37,810 bases of DNA. It comes from CAYQUC01 sp964420605. Its GTDB lineage: Bacteria; Pseudomonadota; Gammaproteobacteria; UBA6429; Thiohalophilaceae. Where the stretch lies: positions 1 through 37,810 of the forward strand of contig CAYQUC010000030.1 in assembly GCA_964420605.1 (NCBI GenBank), given 5' to 3'. The position numbers and the translations under genes were made by a program. The notes below the pieces were generated by a model. The model made no database searches, was not told the DNA's origin, and worked only from the letters and a program-made list of their open reading frames with translations. Positions 25,394 to 34,183 of the stretch are shown piece by piece. The stretch's first letter is position 1. The number at the start of each line of letters is the position of its first letter.

Positions 25394-25978
25394 CTACCAT
25401 ACTTCCATTTTTTCAAGGCTCACGCTAAGGCTTTCTAATCGTTCAATAGGATCATCAAGCTTTAAGTAACCTTGTTTTAGTTTTAATTCCATTGGCAATA
25501 ATTCAACTAGACGTGAACCAACCCAACCGGCATCATCATATTTAGTCGGCATTGTAGTATAAGGTGGTTCAAGTTGATCAATAATTTGATGTAATAAACT
25601 AATCATTGGTTTATATTGGTTTGGTATTGGCGTTTCAGGTTCATTTGGAATCAATTCAACATCCGCCGTGACAAGCTGACTATGTTCGACTTGATGCGAC
25701 ACAATATTGAAACGCTGCTCACCTCGAACCGTCACCCCTAAGACACCATCATTTCGCTTATTCCAATATGTTATTTTACACACAGTACCAACATTATGGG
25801 TTTCTGCCGCTGCACCAACTTCTTGTCCATCTCGAATCAAAACCACACCAATCCCGATGTTTTTTTTCATGCAATCACTAATCATATCAAGGTATCGAGG
25901 TTCAAAGATTCGTAATGGCAACGGGCCGCCAGGAAACAAAACCGTTTGCAATGGAAATAATGGGATTCGTTGTGTCAT
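25394..25978 (-). CDS. LON N-terminal substrate-binding domain protein
   Basis: 194 residues, a stand-alone LON N-domain with no AAA or protease part. The opening IPLFPLQTVLFPGGPLPLRIFEPRY is the family hallmark, followed by the GIGVV and VGTVCKI strands and a helical C-terminal half (about 115-194). Such proteins are thought to bind unfolded or specific proteins; the biochemical role is not established. It is convergent with the DedA/LssY gene, 14 bp away. The 214-bp gap on its upstream side shows no further gene. Confidence 0.9.
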   Translation of the reverse strand: MTQRIPLFPLQTVLFPGGPLPLRIFEPRYLDMISDCMKKNIGIGVVLIRDGQEVGAAAETHNVGTVCKITYWNKRNDGVLGVTVRGEQRFNIVSHQVEHSQLVTADVELIPNEPETPIPNQYKPMISLLHQIIDQLEPPYTTMPTKYDDAGWVGSRLVELLPMELKLKQGYLKLDDPIERLESLSVSLEKMEVW

Positions 25979-26192
25979 TTAGTCTTTTTTAATATCACAT
26001 CATTACTGTCATGATATTTCCGGTAATCATTTACTAAAATATAGTGTCGTATAATGGATTTTATTACTTTATTTTAGACTATATAAATAAAATTTAGACG
26101 GGGATAACTCACATTGCAATTAAATTTCAATAAAATATCAATTATTTATCCACTAACTGTATTAAATTTATAGATTATTGCATACAACCGCT

Positions 26193-26807
26193 TCAATCAC
26201 CCCAGTTGGGAAGTAATTCATGTTTAATGTGCAAATGGTCCAAAATTCGTGCCACCATAAAATCAACAATATCATCGATAGTTGTTGGTTTTTGATAAAA
26301 ACCTGGATTTGCAGGCATTATCGTAACGCCAAGACGCGCTAATTTTAACATATTTTCTAAATGTATCGCAGATAAGGGTGTTTCTCTGACAACTAAAATT
26401 AATTTTCTCTGTTCCTTGATCATAACATCAGCAGCACGCTCAATAAGATTATCACTAGCACCTTGCGCTACAGCAGATAAAGCACCTGCTGTACAAGGAC
26501 AAATCACCATAGCATCCGAACATCCTGTGCCACTAGCCATCGGAGCCATCCAATCATCACGACCATAAACATTTAATAATCCGGGTTCAGATTGAAAGTG
26601 AGCAGTTAAAAATTTTTGGGCATCGCTAGCACGAGACGGAATGGATAATTCAGACTCCATCGCAAGTACCATTTGCCCTGCTTTAGATACCACTAAATCA
26701 ACTTGGCATTTAGACTTTAGAAGAAGCTCTAATAAACGCAATCCATACGGTGCGCCAGATGCTCCAGTAAAAGCAAGGGTTATAGTTAATTGTTTGGTAT
26801 CATTCAC
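26193..26807 (-). CDS. ubiX: Flavin prenyltransferase UbiX
   Basis: 204 residues. UbiX adds a dimethylallyl group to FMN, making the prenylated FMN cofactor of the UbiD decarboxylase in ubiquinone synthesis. Family features are GASGAPYGLRLLE near the N-terminus, the SDAMVICPCTAGALSAVA stretch and RETPLSAIHLENM. It starts 18 nt after the mpl stop on the same strand; mpl-ubiX is a recurrent gammaproteobacterial pair. ubiD is not in the window. Confidence 0.94.
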   Translation of the reverse strand: MNDTKQLTITLAFTGASGAPYGLRLLELLLKSKCQVDLVVSKAGQMVLAMESELSIPSRASDAQKFLTAHFQSEPGLLNVYGRDDWMAPMASGTGCSDAMVICPCTAGALSAVAQGASDNLIERAADVMIKEQRKLILVVRETPLSAIHLENMLKLARLGVTIMPANPGFYQKPTTIDDIVDFMVARILDHLHIKHELLPNWGD

Positions 26808-26825
26808 AATAGGTTACTCTGCACT

Positions 26826-28232
26826 CTACTTAATAAGTTTAGTATCACGATTATATTTTTCAGCCAGAGAAGCTAACAAACGTTCGTGTATATTTTCAAA
26901 ACCACCATTACTCATTACTAAAATATACTGTCCTTGTTCTGCATTTTGACAACAAAATTCAATAAGCTCATTAATATTATTAAATAATACAGCGTCATGA
27001 CCGTGATCGTTTATGGTGTTAACAACATCAACTAGTTTTGAATCACTATTTTTAGCTTCATAGAATATACAATTATCAGCCGCTTTTAACGACTCAGGCA
27101 ATATTGCATCATGAATCCCTGATTTCATGGTATTAGAACGAGTCTCTAAAATCACTGTTATTTTTTTCTGACCAACCTTTGCTCGAAGTCCTTCTAGTGT
27201 AGTCATTATCGCAGTGGGATGATGAGCAAAATCATCATAAACACAAATTTCATTGACTACACCACGGAGCTCCATGCGCCGTTTTACATTTTTAAATTGA
27301 CGTAAGGCATCAATTGCATGTTTAACAGGTACTCCGACATGCCGAGCCGCCGCAATGGCCGACATCGCATTACTAACATTATGCAAGCCCTGCAAATCCC
27401 ATAGCACTTCGCCAAAACTCGCGGAATTATAAAAAACCTCAAAATGCGAACCATCTGCAACTAATAACCTAAACGACCACTCAATATTACTTGCTTCAGG
27501 GTACTGATATTCAATCGGTGTCCAACAGCCTTGTTGTAACACACTATTTAAATTATCATCCTGTTTCTTGGAAATAATTAAACCATTTTCAGGGATAATT
27601 CGAATTAAGTGATGAAATTGCGTTTTAATCGCTGCTAGATCATCAAAGATATCAGCATGATCAAATTCTAAATTATTTAAAATCAACGTTCTGGGTTTAT
27701 AGTGCAAAAATTTAGAACGTTTATCAAAAAATGCAGTATCGTACTCATCTGCTTCGATCACAAAAAATGGTGTTTTGCCCAGTTTTGCTGATAATCCAAA
27801 GTTATTTGGTATGCCTCCAATTAAAAAACCGGGATCCATTTTAGCGTATTCTAATATCCACGCCAGCATACTAGCCGTTGTCGTTTTACCATGGGTACCC
27901 GCAACAGCAAGAACCCAACGGCTTTGAAGTACATGCTGTTCCAACCACTCGGGCCCAGATGTAAAAGGTATATTATTTGATAATACGTATTCAACAGTTG
28001 CATTGCCACGTGATAAAGCATTTCCAATGACAACACAATCAGGCTTTAACGCTTTTATTATTTTAGGATCATAGCCAGAATGTAACTCAATCCCAATTTC
28101 TTGCAATTGTGTACTCATCGGCGGATACACGTTTTCATCCGATCCGGTTACTCTAATGCCACTTTCCCGAGCCAATATCGCAAGCCCGCCCATAAAGGTG
28201 CCACAAATTCCAAGAATATGGATATGTTTCAT
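26826..28232 (-). CDS. mpl: UDP-MurNAc:L-Ala-gamma-D-Glu-meso-DAP ligase
   Basis: 468 residues, Mur ligase family. Mpl reattaches recycled tripeptide to UDP-MurNAc, bypassing three synthetic steps. The N-terminal HILGICGTFMGGLA nucleotide-binding loop, the ATP motif GTHGKTTT (112-119), FVIEADEYDTAF and the later DDFAHHPTAI are characteristic and separate it from MurC. With anmK in the same window this completes two arms of wall recycling. The divergent neighbour is rnd across a 241-bp gap in which I see no further feature. The ribosome site is weak. Confidence 0.96.
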   Translation of the reverse strand: MKHIHILGICGTFMGGLAILARESGIRVTGSDENVYPPMSTQLQEIGIELHSGYDPKIIKALKPDCVVIGNALSRGNATVEYVLSNNIPFTSGPEWLEQHVLQSRWVLAVAGTHGKTTTASMLAWILEYAKMDPGFLIGGIPNNFGLSAKLGKTPFFVIEADEYDTAFFDKRSKFLHYKPRTLILNNLEFDHADIFDDLAAIKTQFHHLIRIIPENGLIISKKQDDNLNSVLQQGCWTPIEYQYPEASNIEWSFRLLVADGSHFEVFYNSASFGEVLWDLQGLHNVSNAMSAIAAARHVGVPVKHAIDALRQFKNVKRRMELRGVVNEICVYDDFAHHPTAIMTTLEGLRAKVGQKKITVILETRSNTMKSGIHDAILPESLKAADNCIFYEAKNSDSKLVDVVNTINDHGHDAVLFNNINELIEFCCQNAEQGQYILVMSNGGFENIHERLLASLAEKYNRDTKLIK

Positions 28233-28473
28233 GTAATTACTACTACCAAATTTATTTTAAATACCATTTGTGCGCATCTCCAAAATAACAAAGAATCATA
28301 CTCAATTATAAATGCAAGTTATCTGAAATAAAACAAAATAACATCAATTATTACGCTAAGAAATATAGCCGTTAACGCTAAACAAATCCAAACGGAATAG
28401 TCAGGTTCTACATCAATGCAAAACTTCGTGATACTATAAAGCTTACGAAAACCATGCAAAAAAATTAAATATT

Positions 28474-29619
28474 ATGACAGATGAAATCTACATAAAAACA
28501 GAGCAACAACTCATCGAATTTTGCGGCCAGATTAAAAATGCTTCTAGCCTCGCCGTTGATACCGAGTTTATGCGCGAAAAAACCTATTACCCTCAATTAT
28601 GCTTAATTCAAATAGCAAGTGATGATCACATTGCCTGCATCGACCCACTGGCCGTAACAGACTTAAAACCATTATGGGACATTTTATTTGATGAAAAAAT
28701 AGTCAAAATATTTCACGCTGCGCGCCAAGATCTTGAATTGATTTACAATCTAACAAAAGCAATTCCGAAACCAATATTTGATACACAAATTGCAGCAACC
28801 TTGCTTGGACTTGGAGATCAAATCGGATATGCAACGCTTATTAAAGCAATTTTGAACCGTGATTTGGATAAAAGCCAAACTCGTACCGATTGGAATCAAC
28901 GTCCATTGGATTCAGAACAAATTGCATATGCTGCAAATGACGTACGTTATTTAATACAATGTTATCCACTAATCATTAAGCAATTAACCCAACAAAACCG
29001 TATTGACTGGTTAACATGTGATTTTGATCAATTATCCGATTCTCAATTGTACAATATTGATTTTCAAAACGCTTGGCTAAAAGTTAGTGGCAAACAAAAA
29101 ATAAAAGGCAATGCGCTAGGAGTATTACAAACCCTAACAGCATGGCGAGAAAAAACCGCACAACAAAAAAATCTTCCCAAAAAATGGGTAATGAAAGACG
29201 ATATATTAATTGGCTTAGCCATGAAACGCCCAAAAAATAAAGCTCAATTAGCCAAAATTCGCGGTTTGAATAGCGATAGTATTTCTCGGGATGGTAACAA
29301 AATTTTAAGTTTAATCAATGACACTGAACATTCATCTCCAGATCGACCTAATATTCCAGGTAAACTATCGCAAGATCAAGATGCACTCGTCGATAGTTTA
29401 ATGTCGGTACTCAGACTTCGCGCATTCGAAGAAAATATTAGTCCAGCTATGATAGCAAATCGAAAGGATTTAGAAAAATTATTGCTAGAAAAAGAAAGCT
29501 CTGATCTTGCCATTACTCAAGGCTGGCGAAAACAAGTTGCAGGTGATAGTTTACTGGCATTTTTAAAGGGTGATTTAAAACTCACTGCAATTAATGGTAA
29601 ATTAATTATACTAAAATAA
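28474..29619 (+). CDS. rnd: Ribonuclease D
   Basis: 381 residues. This 3'-5' exonuclease trims tRNA and other stable RNA ends. The DEDDy active site is complete: D29 and E31 in VDTEF, D86 in HAARQDLEL, and Y152 with D156 in YAANDVRYL. An HRDC domain follows (about 210-290) and a second helical region reaches the C-terminus. The ribosome site is weak. The clsB-like gene follows after 31 nt and may be co-transcribed. Confidence 0.95.
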   Translation: MTDEIYIKTEQQLIEFCGQIKNASSLAVDTEFMREKTYYPQLCLIQIASDDHIACIDPLAVTDLKPLWDILFDEKIVKIFHAARQDLELIYNLTKAIPKPIFDTQIAATLLGLGDQIGYATLIKAILNRDLDKSQTRTDWNQRPLDSEQIAYAANDVRYLIQCYPLIIKQLTQQNRIDWLTCDFDQLSDSQLYNIDFQNAWLKVSGKQKIKGNALGVLQTLTAWREKTAQQKNLPKKWVMKDDILIGLAMKRPKNKAQLAKIRGLNSDSISRDGNKILSLINDTEHSSPDRPNIPGKLSQDQDALVDSLMSVLRLRAFEENISPAMIANRKDLEKLLLEKESSDLAITQGWRKQVAGDSLLAFLKGDLKLTAINGKLIILK

Positions 29620-29650
29620 TCGTATTTGAACTTATAACTCAATAGACACA

Positions 29651-30802
29651 GTGTCCGATAAAAAATATCTCAACTATTTTCCAGTTAGACAAAACAATCA
29701 TTTTGAATTACTTGTAAATGGAGAACAATTTTATCCGGCTATAATTTCAGCTATAAATAACGCTCAAACTGAAGTTATTATTGAAAATTATTTAACAATT
29801 TCAGGTAAAATTTTAACCGAATTTATTACCGCATTACGTCTAGCAGCAAAGCGTAATGTTAAAATTTATTGTCTATTTGATGGCTACGGCTCAAAAGGTA
29901 TCACTAACACTGATCTATCTCTACTTTCAGTTCCCAATATTGAACTGCAATTTTATAATAAACTTAAATATCATAAATATCTAAAAAATTTATTTCGAGA
30001 TCACCGTAAGATATTTATTATAGATAGACAACAAGCTTTTATCGGCGGAGCAGGGATTAGTGATCAGTTTGACTCAACTAAACAACATTCCTGGCATGAC
30101 ATCATGCTCTCTATTAAAGGTGATGTTATTCAAGATTGGTTATTGTTATTTAATAAAAATTGGCAATGTTTAACTCAAACTGCTTTTCAGCAGCCAATTA
30201 TAGAAAATACAACAATATCAACGAATCCACACTTTACTACCCAAGGAAAAGTTTTAGCCTTTACCGCTCCGCACCAGCAAGAAATAAAACGACACATTCT
30301 TCACGAGATACACAAAAGTAAAAAAACAATATTTCTCACAACACCTTATTTTGTGTTATCTCGAAAACTACGACGAGCCCTTATTCGAGCCGCCCAGCGT
30401 GGTGTTAATGTAAAACTACTATTACCCGGAAGTATAACCGATCATCCCGGAGTGAGAATCATCGGACAGCGACATTATGCGCAATTACTCCGGCATAATG
30501 TTAAAATTTTTGAATATGCCTTACATTTTTCACATGCAAAAGTATTATTGTGTGATCATTGGTGCACAACTGGCTCAAGTAATTTTGATCGTTGGAATTT
30601 CAGATGGAATTTAGAATCCAATCAAGCCATATTCGATAATAAATTTTCAAAAACACTACAACATTGGTTTGAACAGGAACTAAAGCAATGCAATGAAATA
30701 CGCTATGAACAATGGCGCAATAGGACACTATGGCAACGTTTAAAAGAATGGTTCTGGGGCGTAATTGTGCAACTGCTAGATAAATTAAAACGACCAAAAT
30801 AA
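29651..30802 (+). CDS. Cardiolipin synthase ClsB-like phospholipase D family protein
   Basis: 383 residues with a GTG start; no ATG is near the N-terminus. Two HKD motifs are intact: H118-x-K120-x4-D125 followed by FIGG, and H295-x-K297-x4-D302 followed by TGSSNFD. No N-terminal membrane anchor is seen, which together with the length points to the ClsB branch rather than ClsA. It should join two phosphatidyl groups to make cardiolipin at the inner membrane. A basic, Trp-rich tail (about 355-383) may contact the membrane. It follows rnd by 31 nt. Confidence 0.9.
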   Translation: MSDKKYLNYFPVRQNNHFELLVNGEQFYPAIISAINNAQTEVIIENYLTISGKILTEFITALRLAAKRNVKIYCLFDGYGSKGITNTDLSLLSVPNIELQFYNKLKYHKYLKNLFRDHRKIFIIDRQQAFIGGAGISDQFDSTKQHSWHDIMLSIKGDVIQDWLLLFNKNWQCLTQTAFQQPIIENTTISTNPHFTTQGKVLAFTAPHQQEIKRHILHEIHKSKKTIFLTTPYFVLSRKLRRALIRAAQRGVNVKLLLPGSITDHPGVRIIGQRHYAQLLRHNVKIFEYALHFSHAKVLLCDHWCTTGSSNFDRWNFRWNLESNQAIFDNKFSKTLQHWFEQELKQCNEIRYEQWRNRTLWQRLKEWFWGVIVQLLDKLKRPK

Positions 30803-30906
30803 GAATGTTTACGTGTAATTTATCAAATTAGATCGATTAACTATACAAGACGTTCCATAATCTCTATAGTATATTTATACTCACTCATATCAATAACTAA
30901 ATTCTA

Positions 30907-31113
30907 ATGAAAAAGAAAAATATATTACTATTATTCATTCTGTTTACTTTCACAGCCTGTAATAACGATACAAAAGAAGAAGTAACTGCACCTAAAAATG
31001 ATCATATCTGGAAATCGCAAACCGATTCCATTAAAAAAGCTAAAGATTTAGCCGAACAACTCAATGAACAATTTAAGAATAAAGCCAAGCAAATGGAAGA
31101 TTCACAAAAATAA
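30907..31113 (+). CDS. Small lipoprotein with helical tail
   Basis: 68 residues. A lysine-rich start and a hydrophobic core (about 5-16) end in the lipobox TFTAC, so C18 should be lipidated. N19 at position +2 suggests outer-membrane sorting. The mature part of 51 residues is polar and ends in an amphipathic helix (about 40-66) with hydrophobic residues at roughly heptad spacing, so it may form a coiled coil. I recognise no family. It lies about 100 bp after the clsB-like gene and is convergent with bioA. Confidence 0.75.
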   Translation: MKKKNILLLFILFTFTACNNDTKEEVTAPKNDHIWKSQTDSIKKAKDLAEQLNEQFKNKAKQMEDSQK

Positions 31114-31141
31114 TTCAACGAATAATAAATTTTATGGCTGG

Positions 31142-32422
31142 TTAATGTTCTTTAATAACCGCAACCATTGCACCAATTAAACAATCTAATTCTTCAACTG
31201 TAATAATAAAGGGTGGCATGATGTAAACAAGCTTACCAAAAGGGCGAAGCCAAACACCCGCATTCACAAATGCCTGCGTTATTTTTTTCATTGCTACCGG
31301 TGACTTCATTTCAACCACCCCAATTGCACCGAGAACACGAACTTCTTTAACAGCATTAAATTCTAAACAAATTTCTAAACCTGAAAATAATTGTTTTTCG
31401 ATCTGTAGAATTTTTGTTTTCCAATCGGATTCGAGTAGCAAGTTAATGCTTGTTAGTGCCGCAGTACAGGCAAGCGGATTAGCCATAAAAGTTGGCCCAT
31501 GCATAAACACCCCAGGATCACCAGAATCAATTGTTGTTGCAACATCGTATGATGTTAATGTTGCCGCTAGAGTTAAATAGCCACCGGTTAACGATTTACC
31601 AATGCACATTATATCTGGCGAAATATTCGCATGTTCACATGCAAATAATTTACCGCTACGACCAAAGCCAGTTGCAATTTCATCAAATATTAATAATACC
31701 CCGTATTGATCACATAACTGTCTGGCTTTTACTAAATATTGTGCCGAATAAAACCACATACCGCCAGCACCTTGAACAATTGGTTCCAGGATTAACGCGG
31801 CAGTATTGTCTGCATGGTTAATTAGTGCTTGTTCTAAAGATTCAATATCCTCATCGCAACATTGTTCGCCAAATCGACTAATAGGTTGATTGACATAAAT
31901 TTGCTTAATTATATTTTTTTCAAAAATATGGTGCATTCCAGTTTCAGGATCACTAACCGACATCGCTGCGAATGTATCGCCATGATAGCCTGAACGTAAT
32001 GCTATAAATTTTTTGCGTTTCGACTGTCCTTTCGCAGACCAATATTGTAATGCCATTTTCATTGCGACTTCCACGGCGACTGAACCGGAATCAGAATAAA
32101 ATACAGTTTGCAAATTTTCAGGTGTTATTTCGATTAATTTTTTTGTAAGCTCGATGGCAGGTTCATGTGTTAGCCCACCAAACATAATGTGTGACATTTT
32201 TTTTAATTGTACTTGCAACGCATCATTCATAACCGGATGATTATATCCATGAATTGCAGACCACCATGACGACATGCCATCAATTAATTCTCGACCATCA
32301 TCTAGTTTTATTCGAACACCATTTGCTGAACTTACCTGATATACAGCTAAATCAGAATTCATTGCGCTATAGGGATGCCAAATATGATGTTGATCGATAG
32401 TATTGTTTTTATATTTTTTCAC
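31142..32422 (-). CDS. bioA: Adenosylmethionine-8-amino-7-oxononanoate aminotransferase
   Basis: 426 residues with a GTG start. BioA uses S-adenosylmethionine as amino donor to make 7,8-diaminopelargonate in biotin synthesis. IWHPYSAM and DGMSSWWSAIHGYNHP near the N-terminus are diagnostic and separate it from other class III aminotransferases; the PLP lysine is K276 in CIGKSLTGGY, with FDEIATGFGRSG upstream of it. No other bio gene is in the window, so biotin synthesis is split across the chromosome. The GTG start is placed where the family normally begins, about 13 residues before HIWHPY. Confidence 0.95.
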   Translation of the reverse strand: MKKYKNNTIDQHHIWHPYSAMNSDLAVYQVSSANGVRIKLDDGRELIDGMSSWWSAIHGYNHPVMNDALQVQLKKMSHIMFGGLTHEPAIELTKKLIEITPENLQTVFYSDSGSVAVEVAMKMALQYWSAKGQSKRKKFIALRSGYHGDTFAAMSVSDPETGMHHIFEKNIIKQIYVNQPISRFGEQCCDEDIESLEQALINHADNTAALILEPIVQGAGGMWFYSAQYLVKARQLCDQYGVLLIFDEIATGFGRSGKLFACEHANISPDIMCIGKSLTGGYLTLAATLTSYDVATTIDSGDPGVFMHGPTFMANPLACTAALTSINLLLESDWKTKILQIEKQLFSGLEICLEFNAVKEVRVLGAIGVVEMKSPVAMKKITQAFVNAGVWLRPFGKLVYIMPPFIITVEELDCLIGAMVAVIKEH

Positions 32423-32453
32423 GATAAAAATTTAATCAGAGTTTAGCGAAAAA

Positions 32454-32654
32454 TTATTTATTCGGTAATACAAAATAACCCGGCTTGCTTTGCGTAAACA
32501 CATGCTTAGTTACCACATCATATACGTGTCCACATTCGTTACAATAAATCACATAAAACCAAGCTTCCTTACGACGCGATTGCTCCGTACTTGCTTTTGA
32601 AACAATATGATTCATCCCACTAATTGAACATTCAGGACATTTTGGTTCAGCCAT
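32454..32654 (-). CDS. Small zinc-ribbon protein
   Basis: 66 residues. Two cysteine pairs, C6-x2-C9 (KCPEC) and C38-x2-C41 (CNECGHVY), fit a zinc ribbon. AAGGATC lies 8-9 nt before the ATG, a good initiation site. Small conserved hypothetical proteins of this type occur widely in gammaproteobacteria, but no function can be read from the sequence. It lies 31 nt upstream of bioA on the same strand and may share its transcript. Confidence 0.8.
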   Translation of the reverse strand: MAEPKCPECSISGMNHIVSKASTEQSRRKEAWFYVIYCNECGHVYDVVTKHVFTQSKPGYFVLPNK

Positions 32655-32987
32655 TGATTGATCCTTATCTACTCTATTTTCTACTTTCTATTTTATAGTA
32701 AACTAATACACCAACATTAAAAATCGATAAATAAAGGTGCACATTGAATGACAACATAATTTTAAAGTAATTTAGCGCAATGCTGGTTTTAAAATCCACT
32801 CGTAATAATAACATATTCTAATATGCTAAGTTTCCAGGATTTTATTTCTGATAGTCGACATCAATAATGAAACGCTACTATTTTACTCAATTTTCAGAAA
32901 ATCCAAAATTTATACACTATACTTCTGAGTTATCGTAATTCAAATAATAAAACATATAATTCACTTAACCAATCAGAGGTGCACCAA
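32655..32987. other. Divergent intergenic region, zinc-ribbon and DUF5684 genes
   Basis: These 333 bp contain no supported gene. A TATACT hexamer at 32918-32923, about 65 bp before the DUF5684 start, could be a -10, but its -35 is poor. A 23-codon ORF opening at 32868 lacks a ribosome site and looks fortuitous. Confidence 0.4.
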
Positions 32988-33341
32988 ATGGATCAATCTG
33001 CCGGCCTAATCGCCCCAATCATTATGCTAGCGATAATGATTTTACTCATCGCTAGTTTCTGGAAGATATTTACAAAAGCAGGTCAACCCGGTTGGGCTTG
33101 TCTTATACCAATATACAATACAATTGTTTTATTAAAAATAGCAGGTAAACCATGGTGGTGGTTATTACTCATGTTTATCCCTTTAGTGAATTTTATTATT
33201 TTGATAATTTTCTACATTGAACTCGCTAAAAGTTTTGGTAAAGGTGTCGGTTTTGGGATTGGTTTAATATTTTTAGGTATAATATTCTTTCCCATTCTTG
33301 GCTTTGGAAGCGCAACTCACCAAGGCTATGCTTCAGAGTAA
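32988..33341 (+). CDS. DUF5684-type small membrane protein
   Basis: 117 residues from the ATG at 32988, which has GAGGTG about 7 nt upstream; an in-frame GTG three codons earlier overlaps that ribosome site. There are three to four membrane segments. The central AGQPGWACLIPIYNTIVLLKIA followed by KPWWWLLL is typical of this family, whose function is unknown. It stands alone, followed by a terminator-like hairpin. Confidence 0.82.
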   Translation: MDQSAGLIAPIIMLAIMILLIASFWKIFTKAGQPGWACLIPIYNTIVLLKIAGKPWWWLLLMFIPLVNFIILIIFYIELAKSFGKGVGFGIGLIFLGIIFFPILGFGSATHQGYASE

Positions 33342-33358
33342 ACCAATAAATTCACGAT

Positions 33359-33386
33359 TAACCGACTCAGGTAGTTGAGTCGGTTA
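33359..33386. terminator. Terminator-like hairpin after the DUF5684 gene
   Basis: Arms of 11 bp (AACCGACTCA and complement, plus one closing pair) around GGTAGT, 17 nt past the stop. No T-run follows, so it may act as an RNA 3' end protector or a Rho-assisted stop. Confidence 0.5.
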
Positions 33387-33494
33387 TCATAATTAAATAT
33401 TCAGCCCCATTATTTAGCGCTTATCCCCTAATTATCTTGTTCAATAACTAAGCGGTAAAATACAAACAATCCCATAATATTAGTATAATTCCTA

Positions 33495-33538
33495 TTGAAA
33501 GTTCTTATAGAGTTCTCTATACTGTATTGAATGAGAAC
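33495..33538 (+). promoter_or_regulatory. lexA-dinB promoter with GTTC operator half-sites
   Basis: TTGAAA (33495-33500), 17-nt spacer, TATACT (33518-33523). The spacer holds GTTC-N7-GTTC (33501-33504 and 33512-33515). The second half-site, as GTTCTC (33512-33517), also pairs with GAGAAC (33533-33538) across 15 nt, bracketing the -10. GTTC-N7-GTTC is the known LexA box of alphaproteobacteria, and the E. coli CTGT-N8-ACAG box is absent. LexA autorepression from these sites is inferred. Confidence 0.62.
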
Positions 33539-33552
33539 GTATGGAGAATTTT

Positions 33553-34167
33553 ATGTTATCAACACGCCAAAAAGATACTTTTAAGTTTATTCGTGATTAT
33601 ATCACCAAGTTCGATCAAGGACCGTTATTGACTGAAATTGCACAGGGACTCGGAATACAATCTAAAGGGGTCGTACACCGTTATGTACAGGCTTTAGCTG
33701 TTGAAGGACTAATAGAGTTGCTTCCCGGCCGGCACCGGGGCATTCGCCTACAGCAAGATGATGAGCCAGATTTACCCTCCGGCAAGCCCTCAACCCTACC
33801 CTTTTTAGGGCGCATTGCTGCAGGCAAACCCATTGAAGCTATACCCGGTGCCGATACCGTGGATTTATCTGAATTCTTCATGGGACCTGATCGCTTTGTA
33901 TTAAAAGTGCAAGGTGACTCAATGATTGATGCAGGCATTTTAGATGGCGACATGGTCGTTATCGAACAGTGTAACAGCGCTAATGATGGTGAAATTGTTG
34001 TGGCATTAATTGATAACGATGAAGCTACATTAAAATATTTACATCACGACAAAGATGGCGAAATTTTACTAATTCCTGCCAATACCGCTATGTCAGCAAT
34101 GCATTACAATGCTGAGCGTATCGCGATACAGGGCGTATTAGTCGGGCAAATGCGCAACTACCGTTAA
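33553..34167 (+). CDS. lexA: LexA-type SOS repressor
   Basis: 204 residues from the ATG at 33553, which has GGAG at 6 nt; the in-frame ATG at 33541 overlaps the ribosome site. The N-terminal winged helix (about 1-66) is followed by the cleavage site A90-G91 (RIAAGKP) and the latent S24 protease domain with S123 (GDSM) and K161 (ATLKYL). RecA filaments should trigger self-cleavage and derepression. The recognition region (LTEIAQGLGIQSKGVVHRYV) departs from E. coli LexA, matching the unusual operator upstream. It is 16 nt upstream of dinB. It could be the sole LexA or a second, cassette-specific copy. This segment looks less AT-rich than its neighbours. Confidence 0.92.
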   Translation: MLSTRQKDTFKFIRDYITKFDQGPLLTEIAQGLGIQSKGVVHRYVQALAVEGLIELLPGRHRGIRLQQDDEPDLPSGKPSTLPFLGRIAAGKPIEAIPGADTVDLSEFFMGPDRFVLKVQGDSMIDAGILDGDMVVIEQCNSANDGEIVVALIDNDEATLKYLHHDKDGEILLIPANTAMSAMHYNAERIAIQGVLVGQMRNYR

Positions 34168-34183
34168 CGAGAGTTGAGTAATA

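Noticed and set aside
32868..32939. 23-codon ORF upstream of the DUF5684 gene
   Set aside because: No ribosome site and no protein-like features; too short to separate from chance.
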